NCBI GenBank assembly: GCA_964527775.1
Contig: CAZGQS010000011.1
Span: 4,456 to 68,455, forward strand
DNA: 64,000 nucleotides
Direction of reading: 5' to 3'
From: VMCP01 sp964527775
Lineage (GTDB): Bacteria; Bacteroidota; Bacteroidia; NS11-12g; UBA955
The translations under genes and the position numbers were made by a program. Below, piece by piece: positions 26,404 to 35,333 of this stretch. Below the pieces are notes generated by a model. That model worked only from the letters and a program-made list of their open reading frames with translations. It ran no database searches and was not told the DNA's origin. Within the stretch, counting starts at the first letter, position 1. Every line of letters begins with the position of its first letter.

Positions 26404-27261
26404 ATGTACAAGCGCATTTTAATATTTCTTGTTTTAATTGCGCCTTTCACTTTATTCTTAAAGGCGCAAGTCACTCCAAATGAGGTAGAGGATAGTTTGT
26501 TTATCGCAGAATTTCATCAAGAAAAAGGCGGTGATAAGGTATTTCATGCCGAGCCTCTATACATAGATCTTATCAGAGATTTGGGAGCCAGAAAAGGAGA
26601 AAGAGAATGGAACGTGGGGATGGGGCTAACGGATAATCTTCAATATGATACTTACGAAGGTTTGATAGAATACGAATGGGCTCCAATCAATCGTTTGGGT
26701 CTAGAAGTAGAATTGCCATTTAACGTATACTCTAGCCTACCGGGATTTGATGCCTCATCACGCCCAGCTAGTCAATTAAAGAGTTTTAAATGTGCCGCAC
26801 AATACACTTTTTATGTGAATGAATCGAATGCCACCTCTTTAGCTGTGGGATATATCAATGAATTGAATCTTTATCCTCAATTGACCTCTAATTCATTTTT
26901 GAAAGGTTGGGGATTGAATCCCTTTTTCATCGCTGCAAAACGTTGGGGGAACAACTTCCATACCTTATTATACACTGGGCCTGTGCATGAATTTCATGCC
27001 AATGATTCTTATTGGGGACATACATTCAAGGCAAACCTAAATTTTCATTATATGATTCCAGGCAGCAAGAACTTCATAGGTGTTGAATTCAATCAATCAT
27101 TTGAGCACGATAATTTCGATATGATTATTAGACCACAAATGAGAGTGAGCGTTGCAGACAATCTATTAGTGGGCATTGTGGGCGGTATACCCGTTAGTCG
27201 TGAAAACGAGCGATTAAGTACTTTCATTAGACTCATCTGGGAACCTAGGCACAAACATTAA
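26404..27261 (+). CDS. Outer membrane barrel protein of the HAEPLYIDLIRDLGARKGE family
   Basis: 285 residues from ATG 26404. Signal peptide ends LKAQ (about 22). The motif HAEPLYIDLIRDLGARKGEREWNVG follows at about 47-71, a highly conserved phrase I recall from a Bacteroidota outer membrane family without known function. The rest alternates polar and hydrophobic residues (NVGMGLTD, GLEVELPFNVY, YIPGSKNF, MRVSVADNLLVGIVGGIPVS) like a 10- to 12-strand barrel. Substrate unknown. The ars operon promoter region begins after its stop. Confidence 0.75.
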   Translation: MYKRILIFLVLIAPFTLFLKAQVTPNEVEDSLFIAEFHQEKGGDKVFHAEPLYIDLIRDLGARKGEREWNVGMGLTDNLQYDTYEGLIEYEWAPINRLGLEVELPFNVYSSLPGFDASSRPASQLKSFKCAAQYTFYVNESNATSLAVGYINELNLYPQLTSNSFLKGWGLNPFFIAAKRWGNNFHTLLYTGPVHEFHANDSYWGHTFKANLNFHYMIPGSKNFIGVEFNQSFEHDNFDMIIRPQMRVSVADNLLVGIVGGIPVSRENERLSTFIRLIWEPRHKH

Positions 27262-27295
27262 AATTGTTTAATCTACCATTTCTTGTTATTTCGAA

Positions 27296-27327
27296 GCAAT
27301 CATCGTAATATTGCAATGTTATATTTG
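27296..27327 (+). promoter_or_regulatory. Putative ars promoter and operator
   Basis: A -7 element TATATTTG at 27320-27327 faces arsR. An inverted repeat GCAAT-N9-ATTGC (27296-27300 and 27310-27314) lies just upstream, where an ArsR dimer could bind. Transcription from here would make a leader of about 200 nt formed by heptad array 4. Confidence 0.45.
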
Positions 27328-27533
27328 GTCTTTGGTCTTTGGTCCTTGGTCTTTGGTCTTTGGCCGACAGCCGAAAGCTGAGAGCCGACAGCTGAGAGCT
27401 GAAAGCTGAGAGTTGAGAGTTGAGAGCTGAGAGCTGAGAGCTGAGAGCTGAGAGCTGAAAGCTGAAAGCCGACCACCGATAACCGATAACCGATAACCGA
27501 TAACCGATAACCGATAACCGAAAACCAACCAAA
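27325..27533 (+). repeat. Heptad array 4, 5' leader of arsR
   Basis: About 29 words of 7 bp in unbroken register: tggtctt, tggtcct, tggccga, cagccga, aagctga, gagccga, gagttga, gagctga (many), aagccga, ccaccga, taaccga (six), aaaccaa, ending at the arsR ATG. The word changes four times without losing phase. It lies between a likely -7 element and the start codon, so it should be transcribed. Confidence 0.92.
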
Positions 27534-27869
27534 ATGGGGCTCACCAAAACCGAACTATTCACCCAAGAGCAAAATCAACTCGCTCAGATTGCCAAGATTA
27601 TTGCGCACCCAGCGAGAATTGCCATTTTGCAATATCTTATAAAGGCTCAATCTTGCATCAATACAAGTTTGGTTCAGGAAATTGGATTGGCACAGGCCAC
27701 CATTTCTCAGCATTTGCGAGAATTGAAAGATGCCGGAATCATTAAAGGTACGGTTGAGGGCGCATCCATGAGTTATTGCATTGACCCAGACAGATGGATG
27801 GAAATTCAGACTTTGTTTGAACAGTTCTTTCAAAATATCCCCCGAAATAATCAAAATAATTGTTGTTAA
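27534..27869 (+). CDS. arsR: ArsR/SmtB-family metalloregulator
   Basis: 111 residues. Winged helix-turn-helix with IIAHPARIAILQYLI and recognition helix QATISQHLRELKDAGII (about 22-75). Cys at about residue 36 (QSCINTS), Cys81 (SYCIDP) and a C-terminal Asn-Cys-Cys provide possible As(III) ligands; the C-terminal CC tail is not the classic CVC site. Represses the ars operon until arsenite binds. First gene of a four-gene operon; its ATG directly follows a heptad array. Confidence 0.9.
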   Translation: MGLTKTELFTQEQNQLAQIAKIIAHPARIAILQYLIKAQSCINTSLVQEIGLAQATISQHLRELKDAGIIKGTVEGASMSYCIDPDRWMEIQTLFEQFFQNIPRNNQNNCC

Positions 27870-27870
27870 T

Positions 27871-28314
27871 ATGAAATTGTCAGATCTAAAAACCGCGTTG
27901 AGTTACCTGAATAAGGTAGAATTTTTGCTACCAAATGGGGATGTGGTGCCGCCGCATTTTCACGTGACCGAAGTGGGTAGTGTGACCCGCAAATACATTG
28001 ATTGCGGTGGAACCAAGCGCGAAGAATCAGCCGTGACCATGCAACTTTTTGTGGCTACTGATGTCGATCACCGACTCAGCCCTCAAAAGTTCTTATCAAT
28101 CATTGAGATGGCTGAAAAGAATTTAGATTTGGAAAATACCGAAGTGGAAGTTGAATACCAAGGAAATTCCATTGAAGTCTATCACCTGCAATTTGTTAAC
28201 GGACAATTGAAATTGAAGCCCACCTTCACAGATTGTTTGGCAAAAGACCAATGCGGAATCCCTGTTTTGGAGTCTGCCGCGTCCTCTTGCACCCCAGGTT
28301 CAGGTTGCTGTTAA
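27871..28314 (+). CDS. DUF6428-like protein of arsenic operon
   Basis: 147 residues; ATG 27871 lies 1 bp after the arsR stop, and I choose it over a longer frame inside arsR. Soluble. Motif LPNGDVVPPHFHVTEVG near 20-36 and a Cys-rich end (DCLAKDQCG ... SCTPGSGCC) are typical of a small family in Bacteroidota ars operons (DUF6428, from memory). Arsenic or other thiophilic metal binding by the Cys tail is possible but unproved. Confidence 0.8.
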   Translation: MKLSDLKTALSYLNKVEFLLPNGDVVPPHFHVTEVGSVTRKYIDCGGTKREESAVTMQLFVATDVDHRLSPQKFLSIIEMAEKNLDLENTEVEVEYQGNSIEVYHLQFVNGQLKLKPTFTDCLAKDQCGIPVLESAASSCTPGSGCC

Positions 28315-28324
28315 TTTTCAGGCC

Positions 28325-28912
28325 ATGTTCATCCAAATTCAACAAATTCTTGACCTTCCCATTTCAGATGAACGCAAAGCGGTCATTGAGCCGTTGCGCA
28401 TTTATCTGAAAGAACAACTCAATTTGGGAAATCCCATCAGGCTCAATTTTATTTGCACCCACAACTCCCGTCGAAGCCAATTTGCTCAAGTGTGGGCCCA
28501 TGTTGCCGCCCATTATTACAACCTGCCCATCGCTTCTTTTTCGGGCGGGGTGGAGGTTACAGCATTCAATCCCCGGGCGGTTAAAGCCCTCGAAAACATG
28601 GGATTCAAAGTGGAATCGGCTGGCCGCGACAACCCACTTTATCGTCTCTTTTTTGCTGAGGACATTGACCCGATTAGAGGATTTTCGAAGTTGTATGACG
28701 ACGCAGAAAATCCCCAGCAACGCTTTGCCGCCATCATGACTTGTTCTCATGCCGACGAAAATTGCCCTTATCTGCCATCGGCCGATGTAAGAATTCCCCT
28801 TCTCTACGAAGATCCCAAAGCCTTTGACGATACCGAATTTGAAGAAAAAGCCTACGCTGAACGCTCCTTACAAATTGCATCTGAGCTTTTTTATGCATTT
28901 AGAGGCTTGTAA
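28325..28912 (+). CDS. LMW protein-tyrosine-phosphatase-like arsenate reductase
   Basis: 195 residues. The P-loop CTHNSRRS (Cys44-x5-Arg50-Ser51) is that of low-molecular-weight PTPases and thioredoxin-type ArsC. Longer than classical ArsC (about 130), and has extra Cys near 138-145 (TCSHADENC) that could serve in the redox relay. In the operon with arsR and acr3, reduction of As(V) to As(III) before export is the likely role. Its TAA stop is the first triplet of heptad array 5. Confidence 0.85.
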   Translation: MFIQIQQILDLPISDERKAVIEPLRIYLKEQLNLGNPIRLNFICTHNSRRSQFAQVWAHVAAHYYNLPIASFSGGVEVTAFNPRAVKALENMGFKVESAGRDNPLYRLFFAEDIDPIRGFSKLYDDAENPQQRFAAIMTCSHADENCPYLPSADVRIPLLYEDPKAFDDTEFEEKAYAERSLQIASELFYAFRGL

Positions 28913-29159
28913 TCAGCAGTCAGCGGTCAGCAGTCAGCAGTCAGCCGACAGCCGAAAGTTGAGAGCCGAGAGCCGAGAGCTGATAACCGAGAGCTGAGAG
29001 CTGAGAGCTGAGAGCTGAAAGCTGAAAACTGAGAGCTGAAAGCTGAGAGTTGACAGCCGAAAGTTGAGAGCCGACCACCGACCACCGATAACCGACTTCC
29101 GATAACCGATAACCGCCCCCCGATAACCAAAGACCAAAGACCAAAGACCAAAGACCAAT
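28913..29159 (+). repeat. Heptad array 5 inside the ars operon
   Basis: About 35 words in unbroken 7-nt register from the arsC-like stop to the acr3 start: agtcagc, ggtcagc, cgacagc, cgaaagt, tgagagc, cgagagc, tgataac, tgaaagc, cgaccac, cgataac, cgacttc, cgccccc, caaagac (four), caatatg. The caaagac words are the reverse complement of the ggtcttt words seen elsewhere. The final word contains the acr3 ATG. Confidence 0.92.
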
Positions 29160-30173
29160 ATGAAACAACTATCCTTCCTCGACCGTTACCTTACCCTGTG
29201 GATATTCCTCGCTATGGCGGTAGGAGTCCTTTTGGGTTATGCTTTCCCAAGCGTAGCAACATCCATCGAATCAATGTCCGTAGGAACAACCAACATTCCC
29301 ATTGCCGTTGGACTGATCATCATGATGTTTCCGCCGTTGGCGAAAGTGAATTATCAATTGCTGCCTAAGGTGTTTAAGAATACCAAAGTGTTGGGCGTTT
29401 CTTTGTTGTTAAACTGGGTTATTGGTCCGGTTTTGATGTTCGTGCTCGCTATGATTTTCTTGGCAGATATGCCTGAATATAGGGCAGGGGTGATCTTGAT
29501 TGGATTGGCCAGATGTATTGCTATGGTTCTGGTTTGGAATGATTTAGCCGATGGAAGCAAAGAGTATGGTGCCGGATTGGTGGCCTTGAACAGTGTATTT
29601 CAAGTGTTTGCTTACTCTTTTTATGCATGGCTTTTTATGACCAAAATTCCTCAGTGGATGGGCTACGAAGGCATGGCTGTAGATATTTCCATTGGGCAGA
29701 TTGCTGAAAGTGTGGGAATTTATTTGGGAATTCCGTTTTTATTGGGAATTGTTGTTAGACAGCTGGGAATTAAATTCAAAGGAAAAGAATGGTTCGAAAC
29801 TCAAGTGATTCCTCGAATTGCGCCACTGACACTCATTGCCTTACTGTTTACCATTGTAGTGATGTTCTCGCTCAAAGGGGAAAATATCATTGAACTTCCG
29901 TTGGATGTGGTTCGAATTGCCGTGCCTTTGTTGATATACTTTGGACTGATGTTTTTGGTGGGATTTGTGGTTACTCGATGGACGGGTGCACCCTATGATC
30001 AGCAAGCCGCCGTTGCGTTTACCGCAGCTGGAAACAACTTTGAACTCGCCATTGCCGTGGCTGTGGCTGTATTTGGATTGGGATCTGGACAAGCCTTTGC
30101 AGGAGTAATTGGACCTCTAGTAGAAGTGCCAGCGCTGATATTATTGGTGGGAATCGCCAAAAAATTCAAGTAA
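29160..30173 (+). CDS. acr3: Acr3-family arsenite efflux transporter
   Basis: 337 residues, ten transmembrane segments of the BART fold. Conserved Cys119 in GLARCIAMVLVWNDLADGS and the Glu in AAGNNFELAIAVAVA are the known functional residues of Acr3. Exports arsenite (and perhaps antimonite) across the inner membrane. Separated from the rest of its operon by a 247-bp heptad array that runs up to its ATG, so it has no ordinary leader or ribosome-binding site of its own. Confidence 0.95.
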   Translation: MKQLSFLDRYLTLWIFLAMAVGVLLGYAFPSVATSIESMSVGTTNIPIAVGLIIMMFPPLAKVNYQLLPKVFKNTKVLGVSLLLNWVIGPVLMFVLAMIFLADMPEYRAGVILIGLARCIAMVLVWNDLADGSKEYGAGLVALNSVFQVFAYSFYAWLFMTKIPQWMGYEGMAVDISIGQIAESVGIYLGIPFLLGIVVRQLGIKFKGKEWFETQVIPRIAPLTLIALLFTIVVMFSLKGENIIELPLDVVRIAVPLLIYFGLMFLVGFVVTRWTGAPYDQQAAVAFTAAGNNFELAIAVAVAVFGLGSGQAFAGVIGPLVEVPALILLVGIAKKFK

Positions 30174-30210
30174 ACGGTACTAATTTGGGTGTTCTGTAGA
30201 ATATTTACGT

Positions 30211-30218
30211 TATTTTTG
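30211..30218 (+). promoter_or_regulatory. -7 element TATTTTTG
   Basis: Fits TAnnTTTG, 25 bp before ATG 30244. Confidence 0.45.
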
Positions 30219-30243
30219 GGTTAATGTATTTACAGTTAAATAA

Positions 30244-32697
30244 ATGAAAGGATATATTGGTGTTAATCTCTTTACTAAGAAAATTGTATTCAGATACAAC
30301 ATTATAGTTCTGATCGTTTTTTTTGGTTTTGAGCAAATACTAAGTGCGCAAATTCCTCAAAAGGGTTTGATTGCTTATTATCCTTTCAACGGTAACGCGA
30401 ATGATTCTTCAGGAAATAATTTTCATGGTACTTCAAATAATGCGGTTCTCACAAGAGATCGTTTCGGAAGATATGAATGTGCATATTCCTTACTTGGATA
30501 TTCAAATTCAAATATCCAAGTCCCAACAACAGCGTTAAAGAATAAAAATTATTCTTTCAGTGTTTGGGTTAAATTTAAGACGCTAGGCGAAAGTGGTACT
30601 AATTCAACTGTATTTGAAATTGCACAAGGAGGAAATGCGACTGGACAAAGTATAACTCTAAGTAACAATTATACCAATAACAATGGTTTTGTTGGAGCAG
30701 GTTACAATAAAACAACTACCCCTTCACAATGGATAGTGAAAGCTAAGAGCCTACCAGTTACAAACAGATGGTATCATATAGTATTTGCAAGAGGTGACAA
30801 TGTTCAATATCTGTATGTTGATGCAGTCTTGATTGATAGTTTCAAATCCCTAAATTATACGGAGCCCGAATATGGAAATCCAGTTAAAGCATATTTTGGA
30901 ATTCGCTGTAATGGAATTCAACCGTTAGATGGTGATATTGACGATGCCGCTTTATATAACCGAGTTATTACACCTTGTGAAGTAAAAGAACTTTATACAG
31001 GGCTTAATGTAAATAAAAGACTAAATGGGTTGTCAAATGTAATTTTACATAGAGCTTGTTTAGATCAAGTGACAGGGCGGTTAGAAATTAAAATGACACC
31101 AACCAACGATACTTTTCTTAATTTTACCAAATATAAAGTTTGGGGCCGTGATAATAGCTCAGGACCTTTCCAATTATTGCAAACAGAATTGTCTCGGAAC
31201 GTTAAGGTGATAGGTTTTTTGGTCCCTTCAAAGAAAAAATGGGAAATATATGTAAGCTCGCATTGGGAGACTTGTTCGTTTAGTGATTCCGTCAATTCCA
31301 ATCGCATCTTTGTAGATGACAAAGCTCCAGATTATGTTGAACCAGATAGTGTCAGCGTGGATGATGCAACTCAACAACTCATTGCGGGTTGGACCAAGCC
31401 CGCAGATGCCGACATTATGGGCTATTCCTTGTTTAAGGTAGACGCTCAAAATACACTGATTGACGAGCAAAATGTGTTGACTTATATGTTTAAAAAGTCG
31501 AATTTTGATGTGACTGTTTCGGGAAATCGTTTGGCAATTGCTGGTTTTGATAGTTGCAGAAACGGCGGCGTGATTTCAGCCGATCATTCGCCCATTTTAC
31601 TCAATGCCAGTCTTTCAAATAAGTACCAATGTGATCGAAAATTGAACATTTCCTGGAAGGAATATAAAGGTTGGCTTTTCAGCAAGCATCAATTGATAAT
31701 TGTAGATGCTGTAACAGGCTTGAAATTGTTTGATACATCATTTGCCCCTGGTGCAACCAACTATGTTTGGATATTGCCAAAATTGGGATTGCAAATGAAA
31801 ATTTGGGTTCGGGCACACAAACAGGTTGGTGGAATTACCAGTACTTCCAACCGGAAAGATCTGATTGCCTATGATGTTGGAGCTCCCTCTAGTCCAACAT
31901 CGCTTTATTTTACATCGGTTGAAAATGAACCCAAGATTGAGTTGACGGGCTTTGCCCAAGTGGGAGATAGCTGCGTTATCAGGTATCGTGAAAAGTTGTC
32001 ATCTATATGGCAGTTGGGTTACAGCGTAGCTACGTCCCCCGGAAACATAAACTGGGAATTTAGCGCCGCCGACGCTAAGAATAAAGAATATGAATTTAGG
32101 TTGGTGCGATTTTCGGGATGCGGTGAACCGGCCGATTCTAGCGAGCTTTCAGGAAATATTTTGTTGCGCAAAAGCGGAAATCAATTGGTTTGGAATAAGC
32201 CCCAGCATTTTGAGAAACTTGGACTGGTCTACCAATATGAAATTCAACGATTTGAGTCTGGCTCATGGGCGGTTAAAAGTACCGTGAGCAGCACTAGTTT
32301 TGAACCCACCGATTTAGGTGTAAGTACTTATCGAGTGAGAGCGATTACGAGTAATACGATGCCTTTGGGGAAGAATTGGAGCCATTCAAACAGCCTTATT
32401 TTTGACGGGGGATTTGATTCTAGCCTATTGGATACGTTCTTCATTCCAGATGCGTTTACTCCCGAAGGTGTGAATCCCATTTTTAAGGTGGTAAATCAAG
32501 CTGTACTGCCTGGGCAAGCCCGAATGTTGATATTCAATCGCTGGGGCGAAGTGATTTTTGACGGCGATGCCTTGGAGGGATGGAACGGACAAGTCAACGG
32601 TGAATACGTGAACGATGGGGTCTATGTTTATCTCATCAATGCTCGCTACCGAAGCAGAATTGTTAAGAAAACGGGTACGTTGTTGTTGCTTAGATAG
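30244..32697 (+). CDS. T9SS-exported LamG protein with fibronectin-like region and type B sorting domain
   Basis: 817 residues. An uncleaved-looking N-terminus of about 20 residues precedes a hydrophobic signal (IIVLIVFFGFEQILSAQ). LamG domain about 40-250 with GLIAYYPFNGNANDSSGN, RWYHIVF and DGDIDDAALYNRVITPCEVKELY. Residues 260-710 look like several fibronectin type III-like modules. C-terminus FIPDAFTPEGVNPIFKV, IFNRWGEVIF, EGWNG, NDGVYVYLI is the gliding-type B sorting domain. Possible later start: ATG further in was not found, so the extended N-terminus stands. Role: surface binding protein, ligand unknown. Confidence 0.88.
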   Translation: MKGYIGVNLFTKKIVFRYNIIVLIVFFGFEQILSAQIPQKGLIAYYPFNGNANDSSGNNFHGTSNNAVLTRDRFGRYECAYSLLGYSNSNIQVPTTALKNKNYSFSVWVKFKTLGESGTNSTVFEIAQGGNATGQSITLSNNYTNNNGFVGAGYNKTTTPSQWIVKAKSLPVTNRWYHIVFARGDNVQYLYVDAVLIDSFKSLNYTEPEYGNPVKAYFGIRCNGIQPLDGDIDDAALYNRVITPCEVKELYTGLNVNKRLNGLSNVILHRACLDQVTGRLEIKMTPTNDTFLNFTKYKVWGRDNSSGPFQLLQTELSRNVKVIGFLVPSKKKWEIYVSSHWETCSFSDSVNSNRIFVDDKAPDYVEPDSVSVDDATQQLIAGWTKPADADIMGYSLFKVDAQNTLIDEQNVLTYMFKKSNFDVTVSGNRLAIAGFDSCRNGGVISADHSPILLNASLSNKYQCDRKLNISWKEYKGWLFSKHQLIIVDAVTGLKLFDTSFAPGATNYVWILPKLGLQMKIWVRAHKQVGGITSTSNRKDLIAYDVGAPSSPTSLYFTSVENEPKIELTGFAQVGDSCVIRYREKLSSIWQLGYSVATSPGNINWEFSAADAKNKEYEFRLVRFSGCGEPADSSELSGNILLRKSGNQLVWNKPQHFEKLGLVYQYEIQRFESGSWAVKSTVSSTSFEPTDLGVSTYRVRAITSNTMPLGKNWSHSNSLIFDGGFDSSLLDTFFIPDAFTPEGVNPIFKVVNQAVLPGQARMLIFNRWGEVIFDGDALEGWNGQVNGEYVNDGVYVYLINARYRSRIVKKTGTLLLLR

Positions 32698-32701
32698 GGA
32701 C

Positions 32702-33601
32702 TTAGGCCCAGTGGAAATGGGTGTTGATCATATCGGCCTTCGTACTTTCTAAGTATTTTAAAAATGCGTTTGCCACGGGAGATAATTTCTTGTTTTTCAT
32801 CCAGATGAGCATCCATTTTGATTCTATTGGAAATTCTTGACGGTGAATGATTTTCAGCAGCCCTTTGTCTAATTCTTGTTTAATGCCAATCAAAGGCATA
32901 ATTGAATATCCCAAGCCGGCAATCACTGCATGTTTAATGGCTTCATTACCAGTGAGTTCTAGTTTTGGCTTTAAAGACATATTACGGGTAAGAAGGTATT
33001 TTTCCATCACGTGCCTGGTTCCGGAGCCTTTTTCCCTAAAAATTAAAGGCAATTTGTCGAGATCTTGATTGTTTTCAGGAGAATCTGTGTTTCCAATGAG
33101 GTAAAGTTTATTGGAAAGTAATTCTACATGTTGGGTATTTAAGTTTTCGGGCAGAACACTCACAAATGCAAAATCAACCTTGTTCTGTTCCAAACTCTCA
33201 ATTACCTGATTTTTATTGGTCACATCTAAAGTTAGCTCAACATTGTCATTGGATTTGATGAAATCTCCCAAAAAATAGGGTGCAATATAAATTCCCGTGG
33301 AAACAGTAGCCACTTTCAGCTTGCCGGTCAGAGCGCCTTGATGTTCGTGCATTTTGTTTTCAATGGTTTTTGCCTCTTCTATAATACGTTCAGCCGCTTC
33401 AGCAATTTCCTTTCCAAAGTCGGTTAGATAGAGTTTTTTTTGAACTACTTCAATCAAGGGAATGTCAAATTGTTGTTGGAAATTCTTCAATTGAATAGAG
33501 ACTGCAGGTTGTGTTAAATGCAGTTCCTCCGCGGCTTTGGTGATGTTTAAGGTCTGGGAAACCTTAAGAAATACATTCAACTGATTTAATGTGTAATTCA
33601 T
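32702..33601 (-). CDS. LysR-family transcription regulator
   Basis: 299 residues. Helix-turn-helix at 1-60 (LNQLNVFLKVSQTLNITKAAEELHLTQPAVSIQLKNFQQQF) and a periplasmic-binding-like effector domain (about 90-290; LKVATVSTGIYIAPYFLGDF). The effector domain resembles CysB/CbbR-type proteins. It is divergent from isocitrate dehydrogenase with a dyad in between, which points to control of that gene or itself. Effector unknown. Confidence 0.88.
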   Translation of the reverse strand: MNYTLNQLNVFLKVSQTLNITKAAEELHLTQPAVSIQLKNFQQQFDIPLIEVVQKKLYLTDFGKEIAEAAERIIEEAKTIENKMHEHQGALTGKLKVATVSTGIYIAPYFLGDFIKSNDNVELTLDVTNKNQVIESLEQNKVDFAFVSVLPENLNTQHVELLSNKLYLIGNTDSPENNQDLDKLPLIFREKGSGTRHVMEKYLLTRNMSLKPKLELTGNEAIKHAVIAGLGYSIMPLIGIKQELDKGLLKIIHRQEFPIESKWMLIWMKNKKLSPVANAFLKYLESTKADMINTHFHWA

Positions 33602-33633
33602 AGTCTTACAATGCGGTATTGATTGGTTTCATT

Positions 33634-33695
33634 TATTTTTGCACTTAGATATATAATCATAAAAATTATTTATGGTTGTCATTTCAAACATAAAT
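33634..33695. promoter_or_regulatory. LysR/icd intergenic region: -7 element and dyad
   Basis: TATTTTTG at 33634-33641 faces icd. An inverted repeat ATTTATG-N14-CATAAAT lies at 33668-33674 and 33689-33695. Position between a LysR gene and its divergent neighbour fits a LysR operator, though the AT-rich context raises the chance of coincidence. Confidence 0.4.
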
Positions 33696-33744
33696 AAAAA
33701 TTAATAAAAATCATTTAACAAATTTGCACACGAATAATTCCAAC

Positions 33745-35190
33745 ATGACAGATAAAAAGAGAATCACACTAGCCAAAGGAGACGGTATTGGGCCCGAAAT
33801 CATGGAAGCCACACTTCGCATTTTAGAAGCTGCTGGTGCCGAAATTGAGTTTGATGAAATTGAAATTGGTGAGAAAGTGTACCTTTCTGGAAATACATCG
33901 GGTATTTCTAACGATGCTTGGGACATTATTCGCCGCAACAAAGTATTCTTAAAAGCACCAATTACCACCCCACAAGGCGGTGGTTATAAAAGTCTGAATG
34001 TAACCACACGTAAATTTTTGGGACTTTATGCGAACATTCGTCCATGCTTCAGTTTAAATCCATACATCGAAACCAAGCACCCATTGATGGACTTGGTCAT
34101 CATTCGTGAAAACGAGGAAGATCTTTATGCTGGTATTGAGCATCAACAAACCGATGAGGTGGTTCAATGCTTGAAATTGATCAGCAGACCTGGTTGCGAA
34201 AAAATCATTCGCTATGCCTTTGAATATGCAAAGCAGCAGGGTCGTAAAAAAGTAACTTGTATGTCTAAAGACAACATCATGAAACAAACCGACGGGCTAT
34301 TTCACGATGTGTTCAAAGAAATTGCAGCTGAATACCCAGAAATTCAAAACGAGCATTGGATCATTGACATTGGGTCTGCAAAATTAGCCGATACCCCTGA
34401 AGATTTTGATGTGATTGTTACCTTGAATCTTTACGGTGATATCATTAGCGACATTGCTGCGCAAATTACCGGTTCTGTTGGACTTGCGGGCTCTGCAAAC
34501 ATTGGCGAAGAATGCTCTATGTTCGAAGCTATTCATGGTTCAGCTCCCACTATCGCTGGACAGAACATTGCAAATCCTTCAGGATTAATTCAAGGCGCTA
34601 TTCAAATGCTTGCTCATATTGGGCAATCAAAAGTGGGTGAGAAAATCCAAAACGCCTGGTTAAAGACCTTGGAAGATGGAATCCACACCGCAGATATTTA
34701 CAAAGAAGGTTTGAGCACCCAGAAAGTGGGAACCAAAGAGTTTGCAGATGCTCTTATAGCACGCTTAGGACAAGTTCCTTCGCAATTGAAGGCGGTTGAA
34801 TTTGCTGAAGCTGGTTCATTGGTCCTTCCAAAGTATCAAAGAAAACCAGCCAAAAAGAAAGACCTTTTGGGAGTAGATCTTTTTGTTCATTGGGCTGGTG
34901 AAGACGCCAATAAAATAGGTGCAATGCTAGAGGCAATTGCATTAGATTCTGTAAAGTTAAGCATGATCACCAATCGAGGAATCAAGGTTTATCCTGACGG
35001 TTTCCCTGAAACCTTCTTAACCGACCACTGGCGTTGTCGTTTCAAGAAAACCGAAGGCGCGACAATGTCGAACTCCGAAATCATTGAACTTTTGCAAAAA
35101 GCTTCAGCTGCGGGCATTGATGTCATCAAGACCGAAAACCTCTACGCATTTGACGGAAAGCCTGCATTTTCGTTGGGGCAGGGGCAGTAA
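33745..35190 (+). CDS. icd: NADP-dependent isocitrate dehydrogenase (Thermus-like type with C-terminal extension)
   Basis: 481 residues from ATG 33745. Family marks: LAKGDGIGPEI, NVTTRKFLGLYANIRPCFSL, IRENEEDLYAGIEH, the metal/substrate region TLNLYGDIISDIAAQITGSVGLAGSANIG and EAIHGSAPTIAGQNIANP. A C-terminal domain of about 150 residues (after about 335, DLLGVDLFVHWAGEDANKIG) matches the longer isocitrate dehydrogenases seen in Thermus and Bacteroidota. Converts isocitrate to 2-oxoglutarate in the TCA cycle. Its stop is directly followed by heptad array 6. Confidence 0.93.
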   Translation: MTDKKRITLAKGDGIGPEIMEATLRILEAAGAEIEFDEIEIGEKVYLSGNTSGISNDAWDIIRRNKVFLKAPITTPQGGGYKSLNVTTRKFLGLYANIRPCFSLNPYIETKHPLMDLVIIRENEEDLYAGIEHQQTDEVVQCLKLISRPGCEKIIRYAFEYAKQQGRKKVTCMSKDNIMKQTDGLFHDVFKEIAAEYPEIQNEHWIIDIGSAKLADTPEDFDVIVTLNLYGDIISDIAAQITGSVGLAGSANIGEECSMFEAIHGSAPTIAGQNIANPSGLIQGAIQMLAHIGQSKVGEKIQNAWLKTLEDGIHTADIYKEGLSTQKVGTKEFADALIARLGQVPSQLKAVEFAEAGSLVLPKYQRKPAKKKDLLGVDLFVHWAGEDANKIGAMLEAIALDSVKLSMITNRGIKVYPDGFPETFLTDHWRCRFKKTEGATMSNSEIIELLQKASAAGIDVIKTENLYAFDGKPAFSLGQGQ

Positions 35191-35333
35191 CGGTAATCGG
35201 TTATCAGTTTTCGGTGGTCGGCGTTCAGCTTTCGACTCTCAACTCTCAACTCTCAGCTGATGGCTGTCGGCTGAATGGCTCTAAGTCCTAGCGAAGCGTG
35301 AGTCTCAAAGTCTCAGCGAAGCTGATGGCTGTT
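35191..35333 (-). repeat. Heptad array 6
   Basis: Between convergent icd and the DUF3298-like gene. Words tcggtta, tcagttt, tcggtgg, tcggcgt, tcagctt, tcgactc, tcaactc (two), tcagctg, then tcggctg, followed by one 17-bp-type unit (agtcctagcgaagcgtg) and agcgaagctg. The stop TAA of the minus-strand gene falls in cgataac, a common array word. Confidence 0.9.

Noticed and set aside
27245..27562. Long open frames on both strands inside arrays, with protein repeats such as LSALSSQ or VFGLWSL (also at 193-460, 17018-17200, 28927-29168, 37855-38043)
   Set aside because: A 7-bp word without stop codons in any phase gives open frames of 7-residue repeats on its own. Frames overlap in all three phases and lack start signals, so they are not genes.
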